The notes under the pieces were generated by a model. The model had not been told where the DNA came from and searched no databases. It worked only from the letters and a program-made list of their open reading frames with translations. Shown one piece after another: positions 56,200 through 64,000 of a stretch of 64,000 nucleotides of DNA; within the stretch, counting starts at the first letter, position 1; every line of letters begins with the position of its first letter. A program made the position numbers and the translations under genes. Origin of the DNA: Micractinium sp. NFX-FRZ (taxonomy: Eukaryota; Chlorophyta; Trebouxiophyceae; Chlorellales; Chlorellaceae); the NCBI GenBank assembly GCA_029339195.1, contig JAPTJF010000294.1, forward strand, positions 1-64,000, read 5' to 3'.

Positions 56200-57136
56200 T
56201 GGTGGGTGCACTGCTGCGCAGTTGCTGCCCGCAGCCTGCCAACACCGCGAGTGCGGTGTGCGGGCTGCGGCACTGCGTGCAGCTGCGGATGGGCTCGGTG
56301 CTGCTGCTCACAAGTCCCGAGGGGACGATGGCTACCAGGGAAGGGCGCCGGGGACACCTGCAGCCTGTCCGGAAATGGTGCTGCGCCCACGCCCAGCAGC
56401 ACTTGTCCAAAAGAGCGCTGGGCAGCGACTTACAGGACCTTACAATGCTGCCGTGCAAATTGGATGGGGAGATGGCCGGCTGTGAGCGCACGTGTCCACG
56501 GCTGGCAGTTGGCTGGCGCCGCGTGGGAGGGCCTTGGAAGGCATGCACGCCGTGCCGGAGCGCGAGCTGCCGTTGGCAACAGAACACAGGTTGAGCATAC
56601 ATGCGTGCTCCTCACATCAGTTAAAAGCATATAAATTGTTTTGGTATACACAGAAAGCTGGCGTTTCTTATGAAGCTGGTGCAGAAAGGCGGCAGCGTGC
56701 GCCCTGACGTCCACCAGGCTAGTTGGCTTGACGAGCGCGTGACCTTGTATGCTCCTGACCTTTTGCAAAAACCACGACTTTCTATCTGAAGCACATGCAT
56801 TCTGCCACGATGTAGGACATGGGCAGGCTCGAGCAGAAGCAGCACCGCGACCCGCCCCTTGCAGGCGTCAAGGTGCCGCCCTGGCTGTGCTCCAACTGCC
56901 GCTGTGCAGCCCAGCGGTTCGCTGCATGCATTTTTGGGGTGCCGAATAATGGGGAGACACGCGGCGAAAGCCGACACACCATGCATGCATTCCCCTCAGC
57001 CCTCAGCAGTGGCTGAGCCTCCGTGGCAGTAGTGAAGCGCCCACAGAGCCTCCCAAATCCGCTAGCCGCTCCTCTCTGTCGAGCGTTTGGAGTTGCTGGA
57101 ACAGCGGGCCGCCTGTGAGGACGAGCAGACAGCAAG
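56200..57136. promoter_or_regulatory. Divergent promoter region (PSR1-like / bS20c)
   Basis: Separates the starts of the PSR1-like gene (minus) and the plastid bS20 gene (plus). A TATA-like tataaat at about 56630 is the clearest motif, but it is far from either start codon. No gene seen. Confidence 0.4.
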
Positions 57137-58277
57137 ATGGCGTCCCTGTGCCAGGCCTTCTCCAGCATGTCCCTGCAGCAGCGGCCTCGTGCCCTGCAGA
57201 CGCAGAAGGTCGCCATGGGTGGGCAGCGGCTGGTGGCTGGTGAGTCTCTCCTGCTTGGCACAGCCATGTGCGGCGTGCAGCCGCGCAGCCGGCTCCAGGC
57301 CCCCCCAGGCCTAGCGCATTGTGGCTTGTGGAGCGCGTGCGGGCCACCGCATGGCATATTGTGGCCGTCACCCGCGCGCCGCCTGCAGCACCCCGCCCCT
57401 TGGCCCGCGCCGCCGCCCCGCCTCGGTCCTGCCGCCGCACTTCCGCGTGTGCCTGCGCCGAGGCATCGCCGCTGACGGCCCCACCCCCCTGTTACCCCCT
57501 GTGTTTGAGCAGCCGCGCCGCAGCGCAGCGTGTCTGTCTCCGCATTCGTGGTGGAGGCCAAGCAGAACAGTCTGAAGCGGCAGCGCGTCGCCGAGAAGTC
57601 CCGCCTGCAGAACAAGAGCCGCAAGAGCGAGATTGCCACCCGCATGAAGAAGGTGGGAGCGAGGGCTGTTGCTGCTGATGCTTCCGCCATCTGTGCTGCT
57701 GGCGACGCTGCTGGCCACTTGCGGTCTCTGCTGCAGCTGCTTGCAGCACGTGTGCGGCAGTGAGGGCGACGCGCCGTCGCGGCGCCGCCCAGCGGTGCTC
57801 TACCGCGGCTGCCCTGGGGCGGTGCACTGCCTGATGTCGAGACCTCAGCTGACAGCCCGGCCTCGCCATGTTCCTCTGTCCTGGGCTGCAGGTGTTCACT
57901 GCTCTGGATGCCTACAAGTCGGCCCCGCCCGCGGCTGAGGCTGACCTGGCGCCCGTGCAGACCCTCATCTCTGAGGCCTACAAGGGTGGGTGCTGCCGCT
58001 ACCAAAGAGAGAGATACACACTGCCTGCCGCACTGTGCGGTGCAGCACCATGGCTGTGCACATGCTGGGCTGGCCTGGGCTAGGTTCAGTGCAACAGGCG
58101 CGACCCTTCCTCACGTTCCCTCAACCCCATCACTCTCTTGCCTGCCGTGCAGTGATTGACAAGGCTGTGGGCAAGGGCGTGCTGCACAAGAACACCGCTG
58201 CCCGGCGGAAGGCGCGGCTGGCGACGGCGCGCCGCAACGTGCTGGTCGCTGCCGGCCTGTACACTCCGGCGCAGTAG
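57137..58277 (+). CDS. RPS20: Plastid ribosomal protein bS20c
   Basis: Part of the small subunit of the chloroplast ribosome, binding 16S rRNA. Four exons (57137-57239, 57513-57652, 57892-57985, 58153-58277) join in frame to 153 residues. The first 40-50 residues ([18 protein letters not shown]...) are a plastid transit peptide. The mature part follows bacterial S20: [20 protein letters not shown], a central helix, and the hallmark [15 protein letters not shown] near the end. Bacterial S20 is about 87 residues, so the mature length fits. The next gene, CDC26, begins 547 bases downstream on the same strand. Confidence 0.93.
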
Positions 58278-58824
58278 GCTGCCACGCCTGGCTGGCTAAG
58301 GGGCCCCTCCTCGCTCGAGGGGTAGCTCAGTGTGAGCGCCCCGCGGCTGCACCGACACCACACTTTGCTTTGCTTGCTCCCGTTTCTTCTGTTCAGAAAC
58401 TATTTCAGCTGTTCTTCTGGGCCCCCATTACTGGCCCGCCGTTTCCCCATTGCAACCCAACTGCGCTCACCCAACAGCGGCAGCCCAGAGGTAGGGATAG
58501 GGAAAGCGTGGCGAGGCAGGCCGGGCAGCAGTCACCCAGGCATCGGCAAGGTTGAGAGGCTGTTGCTCAGCAGCTTGTCATGCTTCAACAGACCATCGTG
58601 GCAGTGAGGCATTCAGAGTGTGCATGCAAAGGTGCTCCCACCAGTGGCAGCCACGCCAATGGTTGATGATGAAGTCTTATGCACTGCCGGCGGCTGCCAG
58701 GCGGGCAACCTGGGACCTGCATTTGGGCGCTCTCAAGCGTGCTGTCGCATTCCCAGCGCGCGTCCCTCCTGCATGCTTGTGGGCCTTGTGGTTCGCTCGG
58801 GGCGCTGCGTGCGCGCACACTCTT
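58278..58824. promoter_or_regulatory. Upstream region of the CDC26-TTM3 pair
   Basis: Holds the 3' end of bS20c and presumably the only promoter of the CDC26-TTM3 unit. The unspliced stretch contains ATGs (for example near 58660-58680), so the 5' end of the mRNA or an upstream intron decides whether they are scanned. No TATA box is obvious. Confidence 0.4.
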
Positions 58825-59243
58825 ATGCTGCAGCGCAAGCCCACACGCATCGAGCTCAAGTCGGAGGACAAGGAGGAGGTGATGAAATGGGCGAATGCGC
58901 GTTATCTGGCCTGCAGCAGCTGAAGTCTTCACAGCGATCATCTCCTCCTGCCTCATTCTTGCCTCTGTCATTGCCTCTGCCGCAGTACGAGTTGGTGCGC
59001 GAGGAGCGGGAGCAGGCCAAGTTGCAGGCAGCCGCACAGGCAGCCGGCAAGACGCCACTGTCGCCGCTCTTCGCGGTGCGCCGCCAGGCCCTCTGCCTCC
59101 TGCGCCGCCGCCGCTGCCTGCTCTTTCCTGTGGTCAGTGCGTACCACAGCTCAAATGAGCACGGTCTAATGGCCAACATGTGCATGCAGGCCCCGGCAAA
59201 GAAGCCCACGGCAGCGCAGCGCATCGGCTTGGTGCCACAGTAA
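58825..59243 (+). CDS. CDC26: APC/C subunit CDC26
   Basis: Small subunit of the anaphase-promoting complex, the ubiquitin ligase that drives exit from mitosis; in other eukaryotes its N-terminus packs into the TPR subunit APC6. Three exons (58825-58878, 58986-59075, 59190-59243), all in phase 0, encode 65 residues. The start MLQRKPTRIELKSEDKEEYE matches the diagnostic CDC26 N-terminus (MLRRKPTRxELKxxDxxEYE), and the end QRIGLVPQ matches its short conserved tail. The frame contains no other ATG in any phase once spliced. The start context is weak (C at -3, C at +4). The stop is 86 bases before the TTM3 start, the arrangement known in Arabidopsis, where one mRNA gives both proteins. Confidence 0.92.
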
Positions 59244-59329
59244 GGGCGTCGCAGGGCAGCGGCGCCGCTCCGCCAGCACCCACCACCGCCGTGGCAGCAG
59301 CAGCAACAGCAGCAGCAGCAGCGGGAGCA
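59244..59329 (+). promoter_or_regulatory. CDC26-TTM3 intercistronic spacer, ATG-free
   Basis: 86 bases with no ATG on the sense strand, ending in CAG-type repeats (cagcagcagcagcgggagca) just before the TTM3 ATG. Too short for an ordinary promoter between genes, so TTM3 is probably read from the CDC26 mRNA by leaky scanning or reinitiation. Confidence 0.7.
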
Positions 59330-61092
59330 ATGGAGGTTGAGGTGAAGCTGCGCCTTGCGGACGCCACTGCGCACGCCAAGCTGGCGGCAGCGCTGCAGCC
59401 GGGCTACCGCACCACCCACCAGCAGGAGAACTTTTTCTTTGACGGGGCAGGCAAGGAGCTGAGCAGCCGGCGCGTGGTGCTGCGGGTGCGCTTCTACGAT
59501 GTGGACAAAAAGGCGGTGATCACAGTCAAGGTGAGTGCCAAGCTGTGCGTGTGTGCATGCGTGTGTGCGTGGAGAGTGCGACGAGTGTGTGTGTGTGTGC
59601 GCGTGGACAGTGCAGCATGCGAGTGTGTGGGAGGTGGGCGCATTGGTGCTGCAGGGGCACCGCTGATGGCCTGATGGCAGCAAGAAGGTTGGGTTGAGTG
59701 CAGGTTGGTGGCGGGGCAGGGCAGGGGGTCAATCTGCAGGGGGCCAGGCGTGGCAGGACGGCATTGGGCGGGCACTCTATCTGATGCCGTTTCTGCTGCT
59801 TGCTTCTGCCGCAGGGCAAGCAGGTGCTGCAGGACGGCATTGGGCGGGCTCCCGAGGAGGAGGAGCCAGTGGACCCGGCAGCCGCCCGCGCATTCCTCAC
59901 AGACCCAGCCCGGCTGCTCAACCTGGGCACCCCGCTGCTGGAGGGGCTCAAGAGGTGGGGGATTGGGGGAGGGGATGGACGTGCTTGCGCTTGATGCAAG
60001 GGCGCAGGGTGTGGAGGGGGGCGGCGGGCCGGGACGTGGTGGGCAGGCGCTTCGTGGCGTGCTCTGCTTGCTGCTGGGTTCCCCGGCCGTGCCCCAGATG
60101 CCCTGCCTCCCTGCCTGGTAACCCCCCGCCCTGACCTCTCACGCTGCGTGCTGTGCCGCCCTGTGCTGTGCTGCAGCTCCACCGGTGTCACGGAGCTGGT
60201 CTGCCTGGGGGGGTTCAACAACACGCGGCAGGAGTTTGAGGTGGGTGGCAGGGCGGAGTGTGTGTGCTTGCATGACCGTGGCTTGCCTGCCAGGTTGATC
60301 CGCAGGAGTGGCGCTGTGTGTGGGGGGCTTGAAGTGAGGCCTGGAACGGTTCCCAACCTGGCGTCGCCCCTCCTTGACACACCCCGCCACACCATTCCTA
60401 TCCTCGCCTTGTCATTCCTACCCCGCCCGCACGCTGGGGTGGCAGCCTCCTGACGCTGGATGAAACCCTGCTTTGCCTAAACCCATAACCCTCCCTCCCA
60501 CCCTGCCCGCTCCCCACCCCTGCCCTGCCCTCCGCAGTGGGGCGGCCACCTGCTGGAGCTGGACGAAACCAAGTTTGAGTGGGGCACGCTGTATGAGCTG
60601 GAGTGCGAGACGGTGAGAGGCCGAGGCTTGGGGCGGCTTGATGAGGGGCTGCCATGAGGTTGTTGGTCGGCCTTGGGCATGGTAGGCGGGCATTCTCATC
60701 TGGAATGCGAGATGGTGCGCGCAAAGGCTGGGTGGGGGGGTGGGGGGGGAGGGGTGCGGCTGGATTCGGGCGGGCTGGCGGGCAGCAATGACGATGCTCT
60801 TCATTGGTTAGCACAGCGCACACAGTGCACCTGCTCCAAGTGCCTGCTTGCTTGCAGCACACGCACACACCGTGTCACACTGCACACCACATGCACGCGG
60901 CGCTGGCCACCACCCCCTCCCCCGCCCTGCCTGGACCTTTTCCAACTGCCCCCGCCCTGCCCTCTGTCCCCGCAGGCGGAGCCTGAGCGGCTGCGGGGCG
61001 AGCTGGAGGCGTTCCTGACCCAGCAGGGCGTGGCCCACAGCTACAGCACCACCAGCAAGTTTGCCAAGTTCCGCAACCGCACACTGGAGTAG
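59330..61092 (+). CDS. TTM3: CYTH triphosphate tunnel metalloenzyme TTM3
   Basis: Hydrolyses inorganic triphosphate and short polyphosphate using a divalent metal inside a beta-barrel tunnel (established for the Arabidopsis enzyme). Five exons (59330-59530, 59815-59954, 60177-60240, 60538-60612, 60976-61092) join in frame to 198 residues, close to the plant protein. The signature ExExK stands at the very start (MEVEVKLRL). Others follow: RVRFYDVDKKAVITVKGK with the basic tunnel residues, and LELDETKFEWGTLYELECE near residue 145. The start at 59330 is in a strong context (G at -3, G at +4). The frame stays open upstream into CDC26 and an in-frame ATG at 59180 lies in the CDC26 intron, so it is not in the spliced message. 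Introns around exons 2 and 4 contain echoes of those exon edges. Confidence 0.92.
59731..59850 (+). repeat. Acceptor-side splice echo (TTM3 exon 2)
   Basis: Exon 2 begins at 59815; its acceptor and first 30 or so bases are echoed at about 59731-59777 in the upstream intron. Both share gcaggacggcattgggcggg, and the copy is preceded by its own ctgcag. Confidence 0.88.
60421..60577 (+). repeat. Acceptor-side splice echo (TTM3 exon 4)
   Basis: Exon 4 starts at 60538. A diverged copy of its first 40 bases lies at 60421-60470 upstream, sharing tgggg-ggc, cctcctg or cctgctg, and ctgga-gaaacc. Confidence 0.78.
60581..60720 (+). repeat. Donor-side splice echo (TTM3 exon 4)
   Basis: The exon 4 end at 60581-60620 (ctggagtgcgagacggtg) is echoed at 60676-60720 downstream (ctggaatgcgagatggtg), 16 of 18 bases alike across the junction. 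Confidence 0.75.
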
Positions 61093-61919
61093 GCCAGCAA
61101 TGGCAGCTAGCTACGTTACCAACACTCCAGCACCGCCAGCCCAGCAATGGGGCAGCAAGGCAGGTGGCGATGCAGTGTGGCCATGCCTTCCTGGGCTGAC
61201 CCCCGCCTGCTGGCCCCTGCTTCCCGCAACTGCTGCAACCCGCACCCACCCATGCTGTGCTCCTCTCGCAGCGCTGCAGTACTGATTTTGTTGAACATGA
61301 GCAAACTGCTGCGCCTGTCTGGCAGCCAACAAAGGACAGAAGAGAGGAGGGGCGTCAGAGGCGTCAGGGTAAGCAGCCACGGCCAGCCGGAGGAGGCCCA
61401 AGTCAGGATGGGCAGAGGGGGCCGGCACTTGGTGCCAGGGTGCCACTTGGTGCAGTGGGGCAACGCGCTGGCGGGGCCGCAAGAAGCGGGAAACAGTGTC
61501 AATGGGAGGAGCGCGCAGTGAGCGCAGGAGCGGAACAAAACTGGAGAGGTAGAGGATGAAGGAATGGGGCGGGGTCAGGGGTCAAGTTTGGGTGAGGGAG
61601 GCGCAGGGCCGCCGAGAGAGGCGACACGTCCTGCCGCCCAGCTAGCTACTCTAAAGGGAGAGGTACAGATACACTGGTGGGCTGCTGCTGGGCCACGGCC
61701 TTTGTGAAGGCCTGGCCGTGCAGCCTCCATTTTGCTATTGCTGTGTCTATGAGCCGGCCTGGTTGGCCGCTAGTTTGGTGCCGCGAGCCCAGCTTCTGCC
61801 GAGCGTGTGGCTCTACGGTGGTGGGTACCACACTGCCGGCCTGCACGGCACCGACACATGGCGCCGGCACGGCATGCAGCTGCCCTGGCGGCGGCGCCAG
61901 CGCAGTGCCAGCAGGGCGC
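61093..61919. other. Convergent intergenic region
   Basis: Lies between the stops of TTM3 (plus) and Aurora kinase (minus); it should hold both 3' untranslated regions. Open frames here lack motifs. Confidence 0.5.
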
Positions 61920-63945
61920 CTATGTGGCACGCGACAGCACCGCGGGGTCTGCATTGGCGATGATCCAGGGGTGCTGCAGCACCTGCTCCAGCGGCAGGCG
62001 GTCCCCCGGCTTCTTCACCAGCAGCTGCAGCAGGAAGCAGTGGGGGGGCGGGGCGGCGGCGCATGGTGAGCGTCCAAGCTGCCAGCACCGCACTTCAGCT
62101 GTACGTGATCCGGCTGTCGAGCACAGCAGTGCACCGACACTACCACTGCTGCTCTTCTGCCCAACCCAGCCACATGACCCCACCAGCACCCATTGCCCAC
62201 TTGTCTCGCGAGCCTTGCCCCACATCAGCACCCCCTCAAGCCCCACCCAACAAACCCTCACCACCCCGCCCACCTTCTTGATGAGGTCCTTGGCGCCGTC
62301 GGTGCGCTCCGGGGCGGGCGGGAATTTGAGGTCGACGCGCAGGATGCGCTTGTACGTCTCGCTGTGCCCCGCAGCCTCAAAGGGCGGCTGGCCGTACAGG
62401 AACTCGTAGCACAGCACGCCCTGCGGGGAGCAGCGGGGGGACAGTGGGAGGGGACGTGCTCAGATCTTAGGGCCAGGCGGTGCCAGTGGAAGCGTGTCCA
62501 GGAGGCAGGGGGACCCCAGGCAGCACAGTTCCCACACTGTTCCCCCGCCCGACAAAGACATCAGCAAGCCCAGCAAAACTGCTGCTATCTGCCGTGCCCA
62601 CCAGGCCGGCCCTGGATCACGTCAGGCACCCAGCCCCCGCCACTCACCAGGCTCCACACATCCACCGCCGCGTCGTGGTAGCTGCCCTCCACCATCTCAG
62701 GGGGCAGGTAGTCCAGCGTGCCGCACAGCGTCTTGCGCCGGCTGTTGGGCGCGTGCACCGACCTGTGGGTGCAGGTGGGGAGGGCATCGGGTGGGCGCTG
62801 AGCAGCAGCAACGGTGTTGCAGGGAACAGTGCACACGCTTGGTGTGCCATCAAACAGGCCTCTTCCGTCCAGCTCCATCTTCATCACTTGTCTGGTTCCT
62901 CCGAATTGGTCTTAACGCTCACCACCCACCCAGCCCGCCCGCCCACTCACCACCCAAAGTCTGCGATCTTCAGCTCCCCATTGAGCCCCAGCAGCAGGTT
63001 CTCGGGCTTGATGTCGCGGTGGATGACGTGCTTGGAGTGGCAGTAGGTGAGCGCCTTGGCCAGGCTGGCAATGTAGGTCGCGGTGCGCCGCTCGTCAAAG
63101 CTGCCCGCACGCTGCAGCAGGGCAGGCAGGGTGGGGGGAGCAGGTGGGCGGGGTGAGGGAGCAGGCGGTCAGCCGGGTGCCCACTCACCTCCCGCCGCTG
63201 CTCCTCCTCCTCAGGCAGCTCTCACCCCGCCTCCCAGCACCCACAACATCGTTGCCCCCGGCTCACCCCACTTGACACCTTCCCCTGCCCAGCAAAGTGA
63301 ACCCGGCCTTGCGGCCCACCTGCAGCTCCTTGTACAGCTCCCCCCGCGCCGCATACTCCAGGATGAGGTACACGCGCGTGGCGTCGTAGAAGTAGCCGTA
63401 GAGGCGCAGGATGTTGGGGTGGCGCAGGTGGCTCTGGATCTCAATCTCGCGGCGCAGCTGGTGCTCAACGTTGGACTGCTGCAGCTGGTTCTTGAACAGC
63501 ACCTGCGGGGCAGCGTGGAGATGGCAGGCAGACGGGCGGGGTGAGGTGCACGACTTGGAGAGAAGGGGAGGGCTAGACAGCGATGAGCATGCCGGCACCC
63601 TGGAGAGGGTGTTGACGGTGAGAACTGGTGGCAGGGTGTGGTGAGAAGTGGTGGGCATGTGAAGGGAGGGCAGATGATGTCTGCCGGCTGCTGATGCCAA
63701 CCACTGCCGCGGCAAACCTGTGGGGCACCCATGCGCGCAAATGCAACACCTGCGAGCCTCCGTCCTGCACCCCAACCTGCACCCGTGCTCCAACACACCT
63801 TGAGCGCCACAATGTACTTGCTCTTGCGCTCCCGCGCCAGGTAGACGTTGCCAAACTTGCCGCGCCCCAGCGGCTTGCCAATGTCGAAGTCGGTCAGCTG
63901 CCATCGCCGCGCCACGGCGGCGCCGCTGGTCGACCGCTCCCGCAT
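61920..63945 (-). CDS. AUR1: Aurora-type Ser/Thr protein kinase
   Basis: Mitotic kinase that phosphorylates histone H3 and spindle proteins in plants and animals. Six exons (63945-63799, 63502-63320, 63111-62951, 62762-62648, 62420-62274, 62024-61920) join in frame to 285 residues, the usual Aurora size. Visible parts are the Gly loop [13 protein letters not shown], catalytic Lys in [43 protein letters not shown] and the activation loop [19 protein letters not shown]. The Thr in RRKTLCGT is the expected autophosphorylation site. [16 protein letters not shown] and a C-terminal helix follow. DFGW plus the [10 protein letters not shown] loop is diagnostic for Aurora rather than other AGC-like kinases. 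The frame stays open upstream to the window edge, so a longer N-terminus is possible, but the ATG at 63945 gives a normal length. It lies near CDC26, another mitotic gene; no functional link is shown. Confidence 0.93.
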
Positions 63946-64000
63946 GGCTGCCACCCCCGCGGAGGCTGCCTCCGCAGCATTGCTGGGCGCACGCCCTGAG

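Noticed and set aside
58316..58380. tRNA-like 5' part (ggggtagctcagtgtgagc)
   Set aside because: No anticodon arm, T-arm or acceptor pairing follows; it lies in the bS20c 3' region.
59180..59329. Upstream in-frame ATG for TTM3 at 59180
   Set aside because: It lies in the second CDC26 intron and would be removed by splicing; 59330 directly precedes the ExExK signature.
1..64000. Transposons, CRISPR arrays, rRNA, telomere repeats, viral genes
   Set aside because: No transposase, reverse transcriptase or capsid motifs, no regularly spaced repeats, no rRNA-like stretches and no TTTAGGG arrays seen.

Overview
The window looks like nuclear DNA of a coccoid green alga, most likely a trebouxiophyte of the Chlorella kind. 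It is very GC-rich, and coding regions are cut into many short exons by GT-AG introns of roughly 100-600 bases. Coding exons are full of Ala, Gln and Pro runs. Plastid-type genes (ribosomal protein bS20c, bacterial-type glycyl-tRNA synthetase) sit beside eukaryotic cell-cycle genes. I found no prokaryotic operons, transposon proteins, rRNA, tRNA or CRISPR. Exon joins below come from reading splice signals and frame by eye; where stated, the summed exon lengths divide by three.

Layout. 1-1164: no gene seen. 1165-4896 (-): secreted Cys-rich protein of unknown function. 5878-7119 (-): small RRM-like protein, 89 bases after the stop of 7209-10424 (-), a tandem GATA-finger protein with long polyQ and Tyr-Ser-Pro repeats. 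10989-11841 (-) and 12179-12921 (+): a head-to-head pair of small paralogues. 13496-15852 (-): a second tandem GATA-finger protein, with AT-hooks. 16713-23817 (-): GT61/DUF563-type glycosyltransferase. 24744-36064 (-): fused alpha-beta glycyl-tRNA synthetase, about 29 exons. 37280-about 42981 (+): secreted scavenger-receptor (SRCR) protein. About 43852-46186 (+): MLLE (PABC) domain protein. 47395-51626 (+): Gln/Ala-rich unknown. 52652-56199 (-): PSR1/PHR-like MYB-CC phosphate-starvation regulator. 57137-58277 (+): plastid bS20. 58825-59243 and 59330-61092 (+): CDC26 (APC/C subunit) directly followed by TTM3 (CYTH triphosphatase). 61920-63945 (-): Aurora kinase.

Two things stand out. First, CDC26 and TTM3 are 86 bases apart on the same strand, the pair known in Arabidopsis to be made from one bicistronic mRNA. 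Here the spliced CDC26 frame and the gap contain no other AUG, the CDC26 AUG is in a weak context and the TTM3 AUG in a strong one. Second, introns of at least five genes contain direct, diverged copies of the adjacent exon edge, usually with the splice site included (called splice-site echoes below). They look like remains of short tandem duplications across splice junctions and are most frequent in the glycyl-tRNA synthetase gene.
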